From: Clavulina sp. PMI_390
Lineage: Eukaryota > Basidiomycota > Agaricomycetes > Cantharellales > Hydnaceae
NCBI GenBank assembly: GCA_015039315.1
Contig: WIDE01000241.1
Coordinates: 1 to 23,426 of the forward strand
Length of the DNA: 23,426 nt
Reading direction: 5' to 3'
Position 1 is the stretch's first letter; the number at the start of each line of letters is the position of its first letter. A program made the translations under genes and the position numbers. Shown here one piece after another: positions 10,646 to 20,018 of this stretch. The notes beneath the pieces are model-generated. The model was not told where the DNA came from, made no database searches, and worked only from the letters and a program-made list of their open reading frames with translations.

Positions 10646-10713
10646 CTGCAGCATATATGGCTGTTAGATTTTGCTCCTCATTGCAGTGGACACGACGGGT
10701 CGCACAGGCTTAC
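10646..10713 (-). other. Likely 5'UTR intron of DUF952 copy 2
   Basis: Donor GTAAGC (10713-10708) and acceptor ATGCTGCAG (ending at 10646) enclose 68 bases, a normal intron size here. The exon upstream reads CCAAGCACGGCCAAACACAC then CTGA, nearly the same as in copy 1. Confidence 0.45.
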
Positions 10714-10967
10714 TCAGGTGTGTTTGGCCGTGCTTGGTGACGTATCGATGAATTCTTCCTGTCCTTCTGCCTTCCTGGACCCCCGAAGACGATTTACGAG
10801 TCTCAACCCCTAATAAGATTTACGCTAACTCAGCTATTACCAGAAAGTGCTCGATTCCAAACCGGAGGGTTTGCTACGTTCTCAAGACAGAACTCTCGTT
10901 TACACAAATGGCGATCATGAGAGTTACACCAGCAGACGCATCATCTCGAACGCGTCGAATATGTCAT

Positions 10968-11405
10968 TCACCACACAAGCCAACCCTCGCCATCATGTTT
11001 ATGGAACACTTGATCCCAAGTCTCTTCTTCAACATCACCGTTCCCGCCCTTTCGCTCAAGCTTCTTGACACTCTCGATCTCTGCACTCCCCAGTCGCGGT
11101 CCATTGTACAAAAGGGCACAGAGGATGCCGCCCAATACCTCCCACCGGACATGCTGTCTCACGTTTGGGTATTCGATCCGCGCAAGGTACAACACAGTTT
11201 CCTGGGGGAAGTATAGACGTGCAGTGGTTGGGACCTGGTTTGCTGTGGAGACATGGATAAACCCGTCAGCTGCATCCAGCTCTGAGAGAGGGAGGGTGAC
11301 AGGCATAGGGTCAGGAGGTGCAGCGTCGGATGGAATCAGTTTGTACAGGTATTTGGGAGGCTCGGTGGGCTCGAGTGCATGTGGAGATTCGCTGCTCGTC
11401 GCCAT
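10968..11405 (-). CDS. DUF952 protein, copy 3
   Basis: Third and most upstream of the tandem DUF952 genes, 145 aa, starting MATSSESPHALEPTEPP at 11405. Family motifs: YLYKLIP, DGFIHVST, VLYLARIEY, VRWEVLG, SAEIESVKKLER, ending WLVW. Odd point: the conserved histidine in AHLYNG is replaced, giving CALLYNG, while the first histidine in DGFIHVST is kept. If the two histidines form the active site, as their conservation in the other copies suggests, this copy may have lost or changed activity despite an intact frame. Its upstream neighbour AKR3 is divergent, with about 300 bases of shared promoter space. I know of no proven function for the family. Confidence 0.87.
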   Translation of the reverse strand: MATSSESPHALEPTEPPKYLYKLIPSDAAPPDPMPVTLPLSELDAADGFIHVSTANQVPTTARLYFPQETVLYLARIEYPNVRQHVRWEVLGGILCALLYNGPRLGSAEIESVKKLERKGGNGDVEEETWDQVFHKHDGEGWLVW

Positions 11406-11706
11406 ACTGGTCGTGATGACAAACTGATGGAATATAAGGATATTGTGTCACTGGAAAAGGCTTTATCTATTTCATTGCGATTTATACCATTGAGCATGAT
11501 TATCCGGTTCAATTGTGAAGCAACAGCGTACGGGTCGTGCTTACTCAGGGATGTGGGCCACCCGCTTGTCAATGTCGTGCTTGGCAAGATATAAACAAAC
11601 TCAGACAGAACCAAACCGAACAGACGTTCAGTCCTGCCAATCGACTTTTTGCTTGCTGACCTCACCCCGTCGCCATTATAGGCTATAAGCCCCCACTGCT
11701 ATACTC
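11406..11706. promoter_or_regulatory. Divergent promoter, DUF952-3 / AKR3
   Basis: This 301-base gap separates the start codons of DUF952 copy 3 (minus) and AKR3 (plus). It contains the likely leader intron of copy 3, with donor GTAAGC at 11544-11539 and acceptor CTTTTCCAG ending at 11451, and the CAAGCAC leader block beyond it (to about 11586). A CTATAAG at 11683-11689 is only about 20 bases from the AKR3 ATG, so it is a doubtful TATA box. Confidence 0.4.
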
Positions 11707-13262
11707 ATGGATGCTACCTCAATCCAACTATCGCTTGACTCCACAATACGATTGAATTCAGGTGGGCATGTTATGATCGTCGATGATGTTCGCGACTTCT
11801 TGCGCGGATTGCTATTCCTTCACCTCGGTGAAACTCGCATACCTTGAGGGCTCTATTCAATCTTGTGGCAAATCTGCTCAGCCAGGGGACGAACCCCATC
11901 ATTCATCCCTAGGCCGCCACAACGAGGTTGTTGTGGCTTCCTCAGCACCTCGCCGATCATGCGCACTTGATTCAACAAATGAAGGAGATAAATCTTATAT
12001 ATGTCCCTTGGAAATCTATAGGATATGAAATGCCACGACTTGGCTTTGGTGTCTACCAGGTTCGGGGAGAGAGCTGTCTTTCTGCTTGTTCTGCTGCACT
12101 CGAATGTGGCTACCGGTCAGTCCATCTCGCTAGCACGTCATCGAGACAGATCCCATCTTATGTGAAACTCACAAGGGTTGCCCGTCTATCCCACCTTCCG
12201 TGTCTAGGCACATCGACTCAGCGGTTTCGTATAAGAATGAAGTGGAGGTTGGTCAGGCTGTACGATCATTTGGGAGATCCGCCGTGTTTGTCAGTGAGTA
12301 TGATTTGAGATAGAATACAGGTGGTTCTGTTCATCTTGGCTTACCGATAGCCAGCAAAATCTCGAGCCGCTGGCAGAAATCCTCCGAGCTTGCGGTCAAG
12401 ACAATCAGCGCCTCACTCACCAACTTGGGTTTTGGTATGATATTCTCACACACCTCCCCGGTTCATGGCCGATTTACACATATCCGTAGACTACATTGAC
12501 CTCTACCTCCTCCACGATGCCTACTCCGGTACTCAAAAACGGCTTGAAGCGTATCGTGTACTAGCCCAGTTCCAGCGAGAAGGCAAGATACGTTCGATCG
12601 GAGTCTCAAACTAGTGCGTTACATGTTCAGTGGCTTCCATTGGTCCCTTTTCACCGGAACGACCCCACTCCGCCCCACTTGAAAATAAGCAATATCCATC
12701 ACCTCGAGGAAATCGAAGCCGCAGGACTTCCTACTCCATCCGTCAACCAAATCGAGGTGCGTAAAATGTCGACCTTCTTGGCAGTCCGTAACAGCCTCGA
12801 GTTTCTACGACTAGCTAATAAATCGTGATAGCTGCACCCTTTTTGCCAGCAACGACCGATCGTGGAGTACTGTCGACGCAAAGGGATTGTGATCCAGGCA
12901 TATTCCCCCCTTCTCCAAGGAAAAATCATCGTAGCGACTGAGCCTGACAATTCGCCTGGAGATGCTCTGTCACAAATCGTAAGAGTCAAGAGGGCTGGAG
13001 GACTCGATGTGAACCTGTATCAAGTTCTCTTGCGGTGGTCATTACAAAAAGGGTACAGCCGTCAATTCAAATTGAACCTGCTGGAGGCTGACACCCAATT
13101 TCGAGATTTGTTCCTCTTCCTAAATCCGAGCATCCCGATAGGATACGAGAGAACGCTGATGTGTTCTGTTTTGGGCTCAACGATACTGAGATGGACAGCA
13201 TAGACAGCCTTGACCAAGGAGATCAGGGGGCTGTTACGTGGAATCCCGTGAACGCACCATAG
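11707..13262 (+). CDS. Aldo-keto reductase 3
   Basis: Third aldo/keto reductase, 295 aa. Exons: 11707-11761, 12022-12115, 12208-12293, 12351-12434, 12490-12613, 12690-12756, 12832-13052, 13106-13262. All joins keep frame, and exon lengths 94, 86, 84, 124, 67 and 157 match one or both paralogues. Tetrad intact: D53 and Y58 (IDSAVSYKNE), K81 (VTSKI), H115 (LLHD). NQIELHPFCQQ, QAYSPL, VPLPKSE and the end WNPVNAP are clear. Differences: the first exon encodes a longer start MDATSIQLSLDSTIRLNSG; intron 1 is 260 nt against 52 and 67 in the others; the region after SPLLQGK carries about a dozen extra residues (IIVATEPDNSPG and neighbours). The last intron (13053-13105) ends in a weak CGAG acceptor, but its frame and the restored VPLPKS motif support it. 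Divergence from AKR1 and AKR2 suggests an older duplicate. Confidence 0.9.
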
Positions 13263-13456
13263 AGAACGGCGCTAGTGATGGCTCTTCCTTTGATCATTAG
13301 ACGGGCAACTATTCCTAATATTTACGATATTTGAGAGCAAAACCAAGAATCGATTTACATTCACAAAAACAGGCACAACAACTTCATACGAGCATAAAAA
13401 AGTAATCTATTACACAGGTTGGTACGCAAGCGTCTGACTTGAGACTATCAAAAATG

Positions 13457-15234
13457 CTAAGACTTTGGCGTGCTCTGCGAACTGAGGGAGATGACCTCGA
13501 CCCTTTGGATGTACGGCTGGGTGCTTGGGAGCTGGCTCCTCAGCAGTGCCGTTCCTGACACGAAGCACAGCGGCGCGGGGGTCTCTCCTTTTCGTGGGAA
13601 ATCCTCAAACCGGCGATTAACTGGATCATCTAGCCCACCGTTATGAGTGAAGCCGTAAAAGCGAGCAGTGAGAGTATCGATGTCACCAAATATGTTGGTT
13701 GGAGAATGCAAAAGTAAAGTCCAACGTCATCGAACACTGCCACGCTGTCAGAGAATTCAGAGTCTCTGGGGAATTCCTCGGATGTAAGTCGTGTATGTGA
13801 TGGCACAGGCGGGAGAGCAGCTGTAGGACGGAGGGAAATGATGTGAAAGAGGGGGTCATCGTTTAACCGGTTCGAGCGAAGGATAAGCATTCCAGAACGA
13901 TGCGCTGGGAGTCTCCATCTGTCAAGAATATGTAGGCTCGAAAAGTTGAGATCATCAATCTCATCAAGGAAAGGGTATGAAATCTTGGAGACGGGGCGTA
14001 TTCGTTCAGCGGACTTGGGGCTGCCGACGGGAGGTAGGTCAGGGAGCTCAATAACAAGGACCTCTTCCATTTTGTGGGGGAAGATGAAAACGTAAGGTGG
14101 GATTGTGGCGATTAAGTAACCTGATCCGCTCGCCTATTGAAGCAGAAGGGTTAGAGGGATTCAATTGGGGAACACAAACGGTCATACCCATTCATGTTCC
14201 TCGGCATCAATGATACCAATCGAGTTCTTTTTCCAATTCCAAACCAGAAGATTTCTCATGCTTTCCATAATCAAATAGTCTCCCTCGAGGTGATGCACCA
14301 AGAAAAAATCATCGAAAATGTCGTGGTCGCTTATTACTAATTTGGCGATATGACTGATACTGGGTGTACCATCTTCATTACCCCACTCGACGCATAGTAT
14401 GTCATACGATACGCGCATGCTATGAATAGAAGGTGAGTAAAAGTATGAATGAACAAATCAAGGGCATCAGCTGACCTTTCCCAGGTGGTTAAGAGACACG
14501 CCAGCGCGACGGAGTTCGGTGGTCTGAGCTGTGTCTCGGCCCAGTCAAAACTTGATAGCGGCTTGAGCCCCTCCAAAACAAAAGTCGCCACGGGCTCAAG
14601 TGGAGTCCTCCCAGCGGAAAGCTTGTAACGATCCCAGCAACCAATTTGAGTGGAATTGTTGTTTTGATCAAGGAACCCAGAAATGAACCACCTCCCTCCT
14701 GGAAGGAGAATGGGTGTCAAATATTCCTCATCTGTCATTGAATCCATGTTGCTGGGGTCGCTGGGTGGCGCAGTGGCAAACATTGATCGAAAATCGAGTG
14801 AGTATTCTGTTATAATTGCACGAAGAGGCCGTGACGGGTCTCGAAAAGCTTCAGCGAGACGTGCTGGGCCCGTAGAAAAGTCCTTCAGCTGACGAATGGA
14901 CAGCTCGCTAACAGAGTGAGGGGCAACATGGTGCTCTGTAGCAATAGTATGCAAAGCGCGGCGCCAAGTACGTTGATCATTCCCGATGGCCGTTTGAAGG
15001 GACTTACAAGTCTGCAGTCATTCGGTTAAGTGTTCAGGAGGGGTGTGAGACATCATCATCAAGTATCTTGCACAAAACCCCGCGTGATCGACGTACACAA
15101 CTAAGTTGTAAGATCGATAGAGGCTCTAACCAATCCACGATGGAGAATATGATGTCCTCATTGGTATTCTGTATCCCAAGAAGGTCGCGATCATTCTGAG
15201 ACGAAGTTCCGACGGACGATGAGGAGCCGGCCAT
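13457..15234 (-). CDS. F-box-like protein B (frameshifted)
   Basis: Second F-box-like gene, same family and intron pattern as copy A. Exons from the start: 15234-15097, 15011-14476, 14419-14188, 14133-13457. The F-box lies at residues about 20-50 (DIIFSIVDWLEPLSILQLSC, then CK). LLPGGRWFISG, HLEGDYLIME, WNWKKNSIGIID, IATIPPYVFIF and FVSGTALLRS align with copy A throughout. The start at 15234 (MAGSSSS) gives an N-terminus of the same length as copy C; an in-frame ATG at 15345 is possible. Oddity: the frame shifts at about 13712-13722. Upstream the frame reads DDVGLYF; downstream the family match continues as LHSPTNIFGDIDTL in another frame, equal to one missing base (or two extra). Without correction the C-terminal 90 residues are lost and replaced. 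Probably ubiquitin-ligase adaptor; target unknown. Confidence 0.75.
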
Positions 15235-15436
15235 ATTTGAGATATTCGCCGGTTCAACGGCAAATAGCGGTTTACCCGAATAGTAATCCTCGCAAGACCA
15301 GGGGTTTGATTCTCCCTGAGAATTGTGTTGTCGAATTTGCCTCAATAGCTTCAGAATTTATTACGGAGATAGAATAAGAAAAAGGATTATAATCGAGGGA
15401 GGTGTAGGGAGGCTGATAATAATCGGAGCATATCGT

Positions 15437-17298
15437 TCAAAACTTCTGTAGCAGCTGGACTTGCCCTCTGCGCAAACGAACGGCATGAGGCGGTGGGCCA
15501 GGGAACTTCTTCAGAAGCTCATTCATTAGTTCTGATTATGAATGGATGCGTTTGAATGCGTTAGAATGAGGCAAGTGTATGATCTTAAATGGAAAAGCGT
15601 ACACACCTCGAAACGACATATTCTCGTAGCCAGGAATGCCTTTCTCGAGGTGGCGAAAACGATTAAAAAGGTTGCTGTGGTGCCATACGTTCCATTTAGC
15701 GGCGCTGGCAAGGTCCCGCCACCTGATCTCCGAGGAATCGTGGATCTGGAGCTTATTAAGGCTTTGTGAAACTCTATGAGCTATCGATACCTGGGTTATA
15801 GAATCCATAGAGAGAGGCCCGAACCTCTGAAGCAAATGATAACGCTGTAGAGCACCCCATCTTGGAGGTCGTGTATTTCCATTCCTCATCTGTGCCTCCA
15901 TTGCTTTCCATGCTTCCTTACATTGCCCCCGTGAACGACGACCCTCGAAGCGTTCAGCTACAGCCTGCCAGCGGATCACACAGGCGTGCTCCAATGCCCG
16001 CCCATCCGTGACATCCAGAACGGCTGTTTTCAGAATGCTTAATTCCTCAGGAGCCCATGACCCTGAAACATGGCGTACGATAAGAAAAGCGGAAGATCGG
16101 CAGGTGCAAAATAACGATTTGACTCACCGCGCGTCGTGTCTTTGTAACGAAGGATATCCCTCCACCGTAATTTGCAAGCATGAGGAAGCCTCCCCACTCG
16201 CGGACCGACAACTGTCCATTTTTGGCCTGAATCCTCCACAGCACTAAGATCATTCGGGAGTGAGGGCTGTCATTTAAGCCAGGGAAAGCGCGTGGATACT
16301 AACGAGAGTAAGGATTCATCGTCCGATTTAGTCCATACACCCCGGCGGATTGTGGAGCTATACTTGCTGAGCAAGTATGATTGAATCCCAGAAATTGAAC
16401 GGTGAGGCAATGTGTTGTCTTGAGAAAAACAGTAATCAGAAAGGGGAAAGACCCCTGCCGGAGGAGAATTTGACTCACGGGCGAGTGACCAGAATTCTGG
16501 CGAGTTCTTTCCTGGAGCGCTCTGATTAGGCAACTCAACATGGTCAAAAAGCTCGTCTATGGGAAATCCGCGGGCCTGCAGGAGAAACAGAAGCACGCTC
16601 TCCGGGTCAGCGATGTAGAATGTTCGTGAGATCTGCAAACATCTCACGTTGCACCAAGTTTCAACGGTAGCTTCTAATCGCCGCCTCTCCAGCTTTGTGA
16701 ACTTCGCAGTGGTATCTACAAACAAAAAGAGATATTAGTGTCACTAAGTCAGGTACCAATCAGCAAGTGCGGCCTACTGTTCGTGTTGGAGGAGGGTTGG
16801 GGTGGTTCTATAGAACGAACATCCCGATAAATATTCTGATGATTCTGTGTGATACTCGTGCCCCCACCTTGTTGGGTCTCCATAGGAGCCCACTCCTCCA
16901 CCAGCGGCTCTGGTGCTGACTTCAGGGGTCCTGCCTCGGAAGGGGTTGGGTGTTTTCGCTTACGCCTAGATTTCGTTGGAAGAGAATAGGGATCCCATGA
17001 CGCTTGAATACGGTTTTCTCTACTGGAAAGCGGGCGATATTTGCGCTCGGCGTAGAAGTCTGTAGGTAGTGTCAGCACCGATATTGATGTCGATGCTGAG
17101 CCCGAGGATGCCTGAGATGTAGTAGCGGTTGAGGAGGGAGAATAGTGGGAGAGAGTTCGGATAAGCTCGAGGGGATCATCGATAAGCGCGAGCTCATCAA
17201 TGGAAGGTTGAAGCGACTGGTATCGACAGATCGGCGTCAATGGAATATATGTCACAAGGAAATCGGAAAGGTGTACTAACGAGGCTGTTGGCGCGCAT
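15437..17298 (-). CDS. Reb1/TTF1-like Myb DNA-binding protein
   Basis: Nuclear Myb-type protein resembling Reb1, the fungal rDNA terminator and general regulatory factor. Exons from the start: 17298-17281, 17216-16778, 16715-16648, 16575-16479, 16418-16128, 16062-15607, 15531-15437. N-terminal 150 residues are Ser/Pro-rich with a basic patch (KSRRKRKH). Then an arginine-rich pre-Myb domain (FTKLERRRLEATVETWCN, ARGFPIDELF, LPHRSISGIQSYLLSKY), repeat 1 (RGVWTKSDDESLLSLV, then KWTVVGPRVGRLPHACKLRW), repeat 2 (GSWAPEELSILKTAV, then IRWQAVAERFEGRRSRGQCK), and a third degenerate repeat (SEIRWRDLASAAKW). The C-terminus reads FRELMNELLKKFPGPPPH. Codon 257 (16270-16272) is TGA in the middle of repeat 1 with the frame unchanged after it; a 33-nt GT-AG segment (16267-16299) containing that stop could instead be spliced out. 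The start is the least certain part: one frame is open up to 17522. Confidence 0.72.
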
Positions 17299-17895
17299 AT
17301 AAGGGATATTGGCCGAGGAAACGCGTCTGATACGCGTTTAAGTAAGTAAGTGGAAACTACGATTTTACGATTTAGAATTGGACGAGGAAAGTGAAGGTAG
17401 TATGATCGGGGATTGAGGGCTATAAGGAAACCAACTCGCTCAACAAGCTTTTCATTTATTGGAGTATTCGAGAGGAACTGACATTGACGGGCCTGTATGT
17501 TCAGGCGAATCTCTCCATGCACTGGGAAGCTTTACCTTCTTGATCTCTTGGGGACTGCCGCTAGGCGCAGATAGGAGTACTGGCCCGCTCTCAAATCAGC
17601 AGTGCCTAGGGTTTACAGCCAGCGTTGGCTCACTCGGCAGAGAGCTTTCCAAATCACACTTCGCAGTGAGCAGATGAACGAGAGCGGTGAACGACACGTG
17701 ACTATTTGCCATTTTCGGCCCGTGAGAATCGGCCCTGACCCACCCTCAACGCTCAATGCGCGCGAATTTCGAACATTTCACTAGCTCAGGGTAAAATCAT
17801 CAATACTACTACCAAAGAGCTGTATGAAACTCGTCGAAAAGACAAGCTAGCCGAAGATCTGTCTACTGCTCTTCCCACCCCAACTGCCTGAGATC
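17299..17895. promoter_or_regulatory. Divergent promoter with Cbf1-type CACGTG
   Basis: Gap between the Reb1-like start (minus) and the F-box C start (plus). CACGTG at 17695-17700 sits in GTCACGTG when read on the minus strand, the core bound by Cbf1-type bHLH proteins. A minus-strand frame is open from 17522 into the Reb1-like gene and could be an extra upstream exon. No other feature recognised. Confidence 0.35.
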
Positions 17896-19626
17896 ATGGA
17901 GAGCGATACATCCGATGAAAACCCCTCCCAGACCACCTCCGCACGAGTTTTGCTTCAAACCATCAACCTGGACGTCCTTGTCGCAATAATCTCCTGGCTT
18001 GATCCACTATCAATTCTGCGGCTCAGTAATGTATGTTGAATCCTGCATGAGATATCTCTCGGGAGCCTCAGTTCGGGATCGAAGTTAAGCTTGTGTACTT
18101 TCTCACCGACCCCTCATAGGTCTGTAAAACCCTGCGGGACGCTATCGATCATGGCCTTCTTATCTGGCGCCGCGCATTCCAGGGCGTCATTGAGCAACAC
18201 TGTATCGCCCCACGGTCTTTCGATCATGGATCAATCAACGACCTGAAAAGGTTATCTCTCCATCCCAGTCGCCTCTCCAGCGCCTTCCAGAACCCAGGGC
18301 AGCCGCTATATGGAGTGATCACAAGATGTCTCCTGAACTACGGCCCCGCGATCCCCTCTCGAATGGCCAGCAAAAGCAATTCCACACCAAAGATCAAGTA
18401 TCTTCTACCTCACCTCCTCCCTGGGGGACAGTAGATCCTTTCCGGCCCTCTTAATTATGAGGAAGTGACGACTTACATTCGTTGCTGGGACCGTTCTACG
18501 TTCCAATCAGAAGAAGATCCATTGGCGCCTGTTGCAACATTTTGCTGGGGTGAGGCTACAGCTGGGCGCAGCTAATGAGGTAACGCTGGCATGTTCGATG
18601 GAGGTCTGGTGAGAGTGAGCCAATCGTCTTATTGGTGACTTGGCTCGAGCCCTCTTATCTGATATGCATTTTGCTTCCGCAGGCCCAACAAAAATCCATC
18701 TTACCATATTCTGGTACTCAATCGGAGCACCGACACTGGTCATCCTGCCTTTCGGCATGTTGCTCGGTTGCAGCCGACTCCTCAATACGTAGACGATGGT
18801 TTTTAGGCGTATTACATTGAAGGGGACTATTTAGCGGATTACGATGACAGATCTATTACTTTATGGAACTGGAGGGAGGATAAGATCTGCAAGATCGAGG
18901 ATGATCGCGATGAATGGGTGCGGGATCCGTTTTCTCCACTCTCACTCCATATACTTATTGTCTTTGGCCAGGCTGATGCCTGAGATTTCTTGATAGCCAC
19001 TAACCCACCGTACATGTTTATCTTCTCTTGTCGGTATAGATAAATGTTTGTTATTGAAATTGGTCCGCTGTGTCCTGTGCGCAGCTCTGTCTCTTTCAAT
19101 CCTACCCGCCCAGTTTCCAGATTCTCGTACCAGGGTTGAGTGACATTCAAGGTATTGGAGCCTCTAGCGTCTATATACGGGATAGATGGAAGTCCTCACA
19201 TCGTTGTTTAGGGATAGCGGCTCTTTGTTCAACCGCAAAGCCTAGGGCTATTTTATCCTTTGACGGACCGTTCCGCATGGTTTCACTCAGTCCAAAGGAT
19301 GAGTCCACTCTTGTGCTTCTCCATGCAAAATAATCCTGCTTCAAGAGCGATTATAACGAACCATTGATACTACTAGACGGAGTTGTAGTTGTCCATTTGT
19401 TTCTGTCAACTTGGGTTGGTGACATGGTGCCTCTTGTCACTGAATTCCACCGTTCTGCTGGGACCGGAAGTCTGATTCATCCAGTTAGACGGCCTTTCGG
19501 CGGCTTATTGGGGGAGTCCGAGCCATATAAGGCGTTTCTTCGTTTCGAACACTGCCTAATAGAAAGGAGGGTCGACTGTGCAGAGGTCTACCCCCAAATG
19601 TTAATATTCTATCTTTCGATCTCTAA
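17896..19626 (+). pseudogene. F-box-like pseudogene C
   Basis: Third F-box-like copy, clearly decayed. Exon 1 (17896-18030) still encodes MESDTSDENPSQTTS and the F-box WLDPLSILRLSN, and exon 2 resumes at 18120 with VCKTLRDAID. The first lesion is TAG at 18432-18434, where A and B have Trp in LLPGGRW. A deletion with frame change follows near 18555 (after VATFCWGE the match continues as QLGAANEVTLAC). A second TAG at 18804-18806 lies before YYIEGDYL. Later pieces IATNPPYMFIF, DRWKSSHRC, ILLDGVVVVH and FVSNTA are spread over changing frames with further stops, ending at VNILSFDL and TAA 19624-19626. Intron positions are still visible. The first 180 residues alone could give a short F-box protein if transcribed, but the lesion load argues against function. 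Confidence 0.85.
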
Positions 19627-20018
19627 CAAGCACGATTTATTAACATCAATTGTTGATGCTAATAACTCCTGTATGATAGTTACTTTCATTCTGCACGAAG
19701 TGCTCACCAATTACAAAGCTCCGCGTTCAAGCACGATTTATCTCCTTCTTCAAACCCGAATGTTGGGGACCTATAGCTATGAGTGCCGATGACGGAGTTT
19801 CCATTAAGGATCTTTACCTCATGGTTAAAGCCCTCTATTCGCTGTGGCGAAGCGAGTGCGGCAAATTCCTTGCACGTGCAAAGCACATGTCCTTCGATGC
19901 TGTGCCTTAACATTGGGAATGCTACCGTCAACAACTTCAGCCCTGAACTATCCGGTATTCCACTACTGAGCCAATCGATACCACTCCTTGTGTTAGCAGA
20001 TCTGGTTTAGAGACAGCT
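19627..20018. other. Upstream region of the PAH-kinase gene
   Basis: Lies between the F-box pseudogene and the next start codon. Two copies of CAAGCACGATTTAT occur near 19628 and 19731, about 100 bases apart. A frame open at 19783-20010 has no recognisable content. The perfect 12-base palindrome at 19870-19881 is listed separately. Otherwise nothing recognised. Confidence 0.4.
19870..19881. promoter_or_regulatory. Palindromic E-box TTGCACGTGCAA
   Basis: A perfect 12-base palindrome centred on CACGTG, 137 bases upstream of the PAH-kinase ATG. CACGTG is the core site of many fungal bHLH factors. The position fits a promoter element; function is inferred only. Confidence 0.35.

Noticed and set aside
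13860..13880. GGTTCGAGC as a tRNA B-box
   Set aside because: No matching A-box or cloverleaf, and it lies inside F-box B coding sequence.
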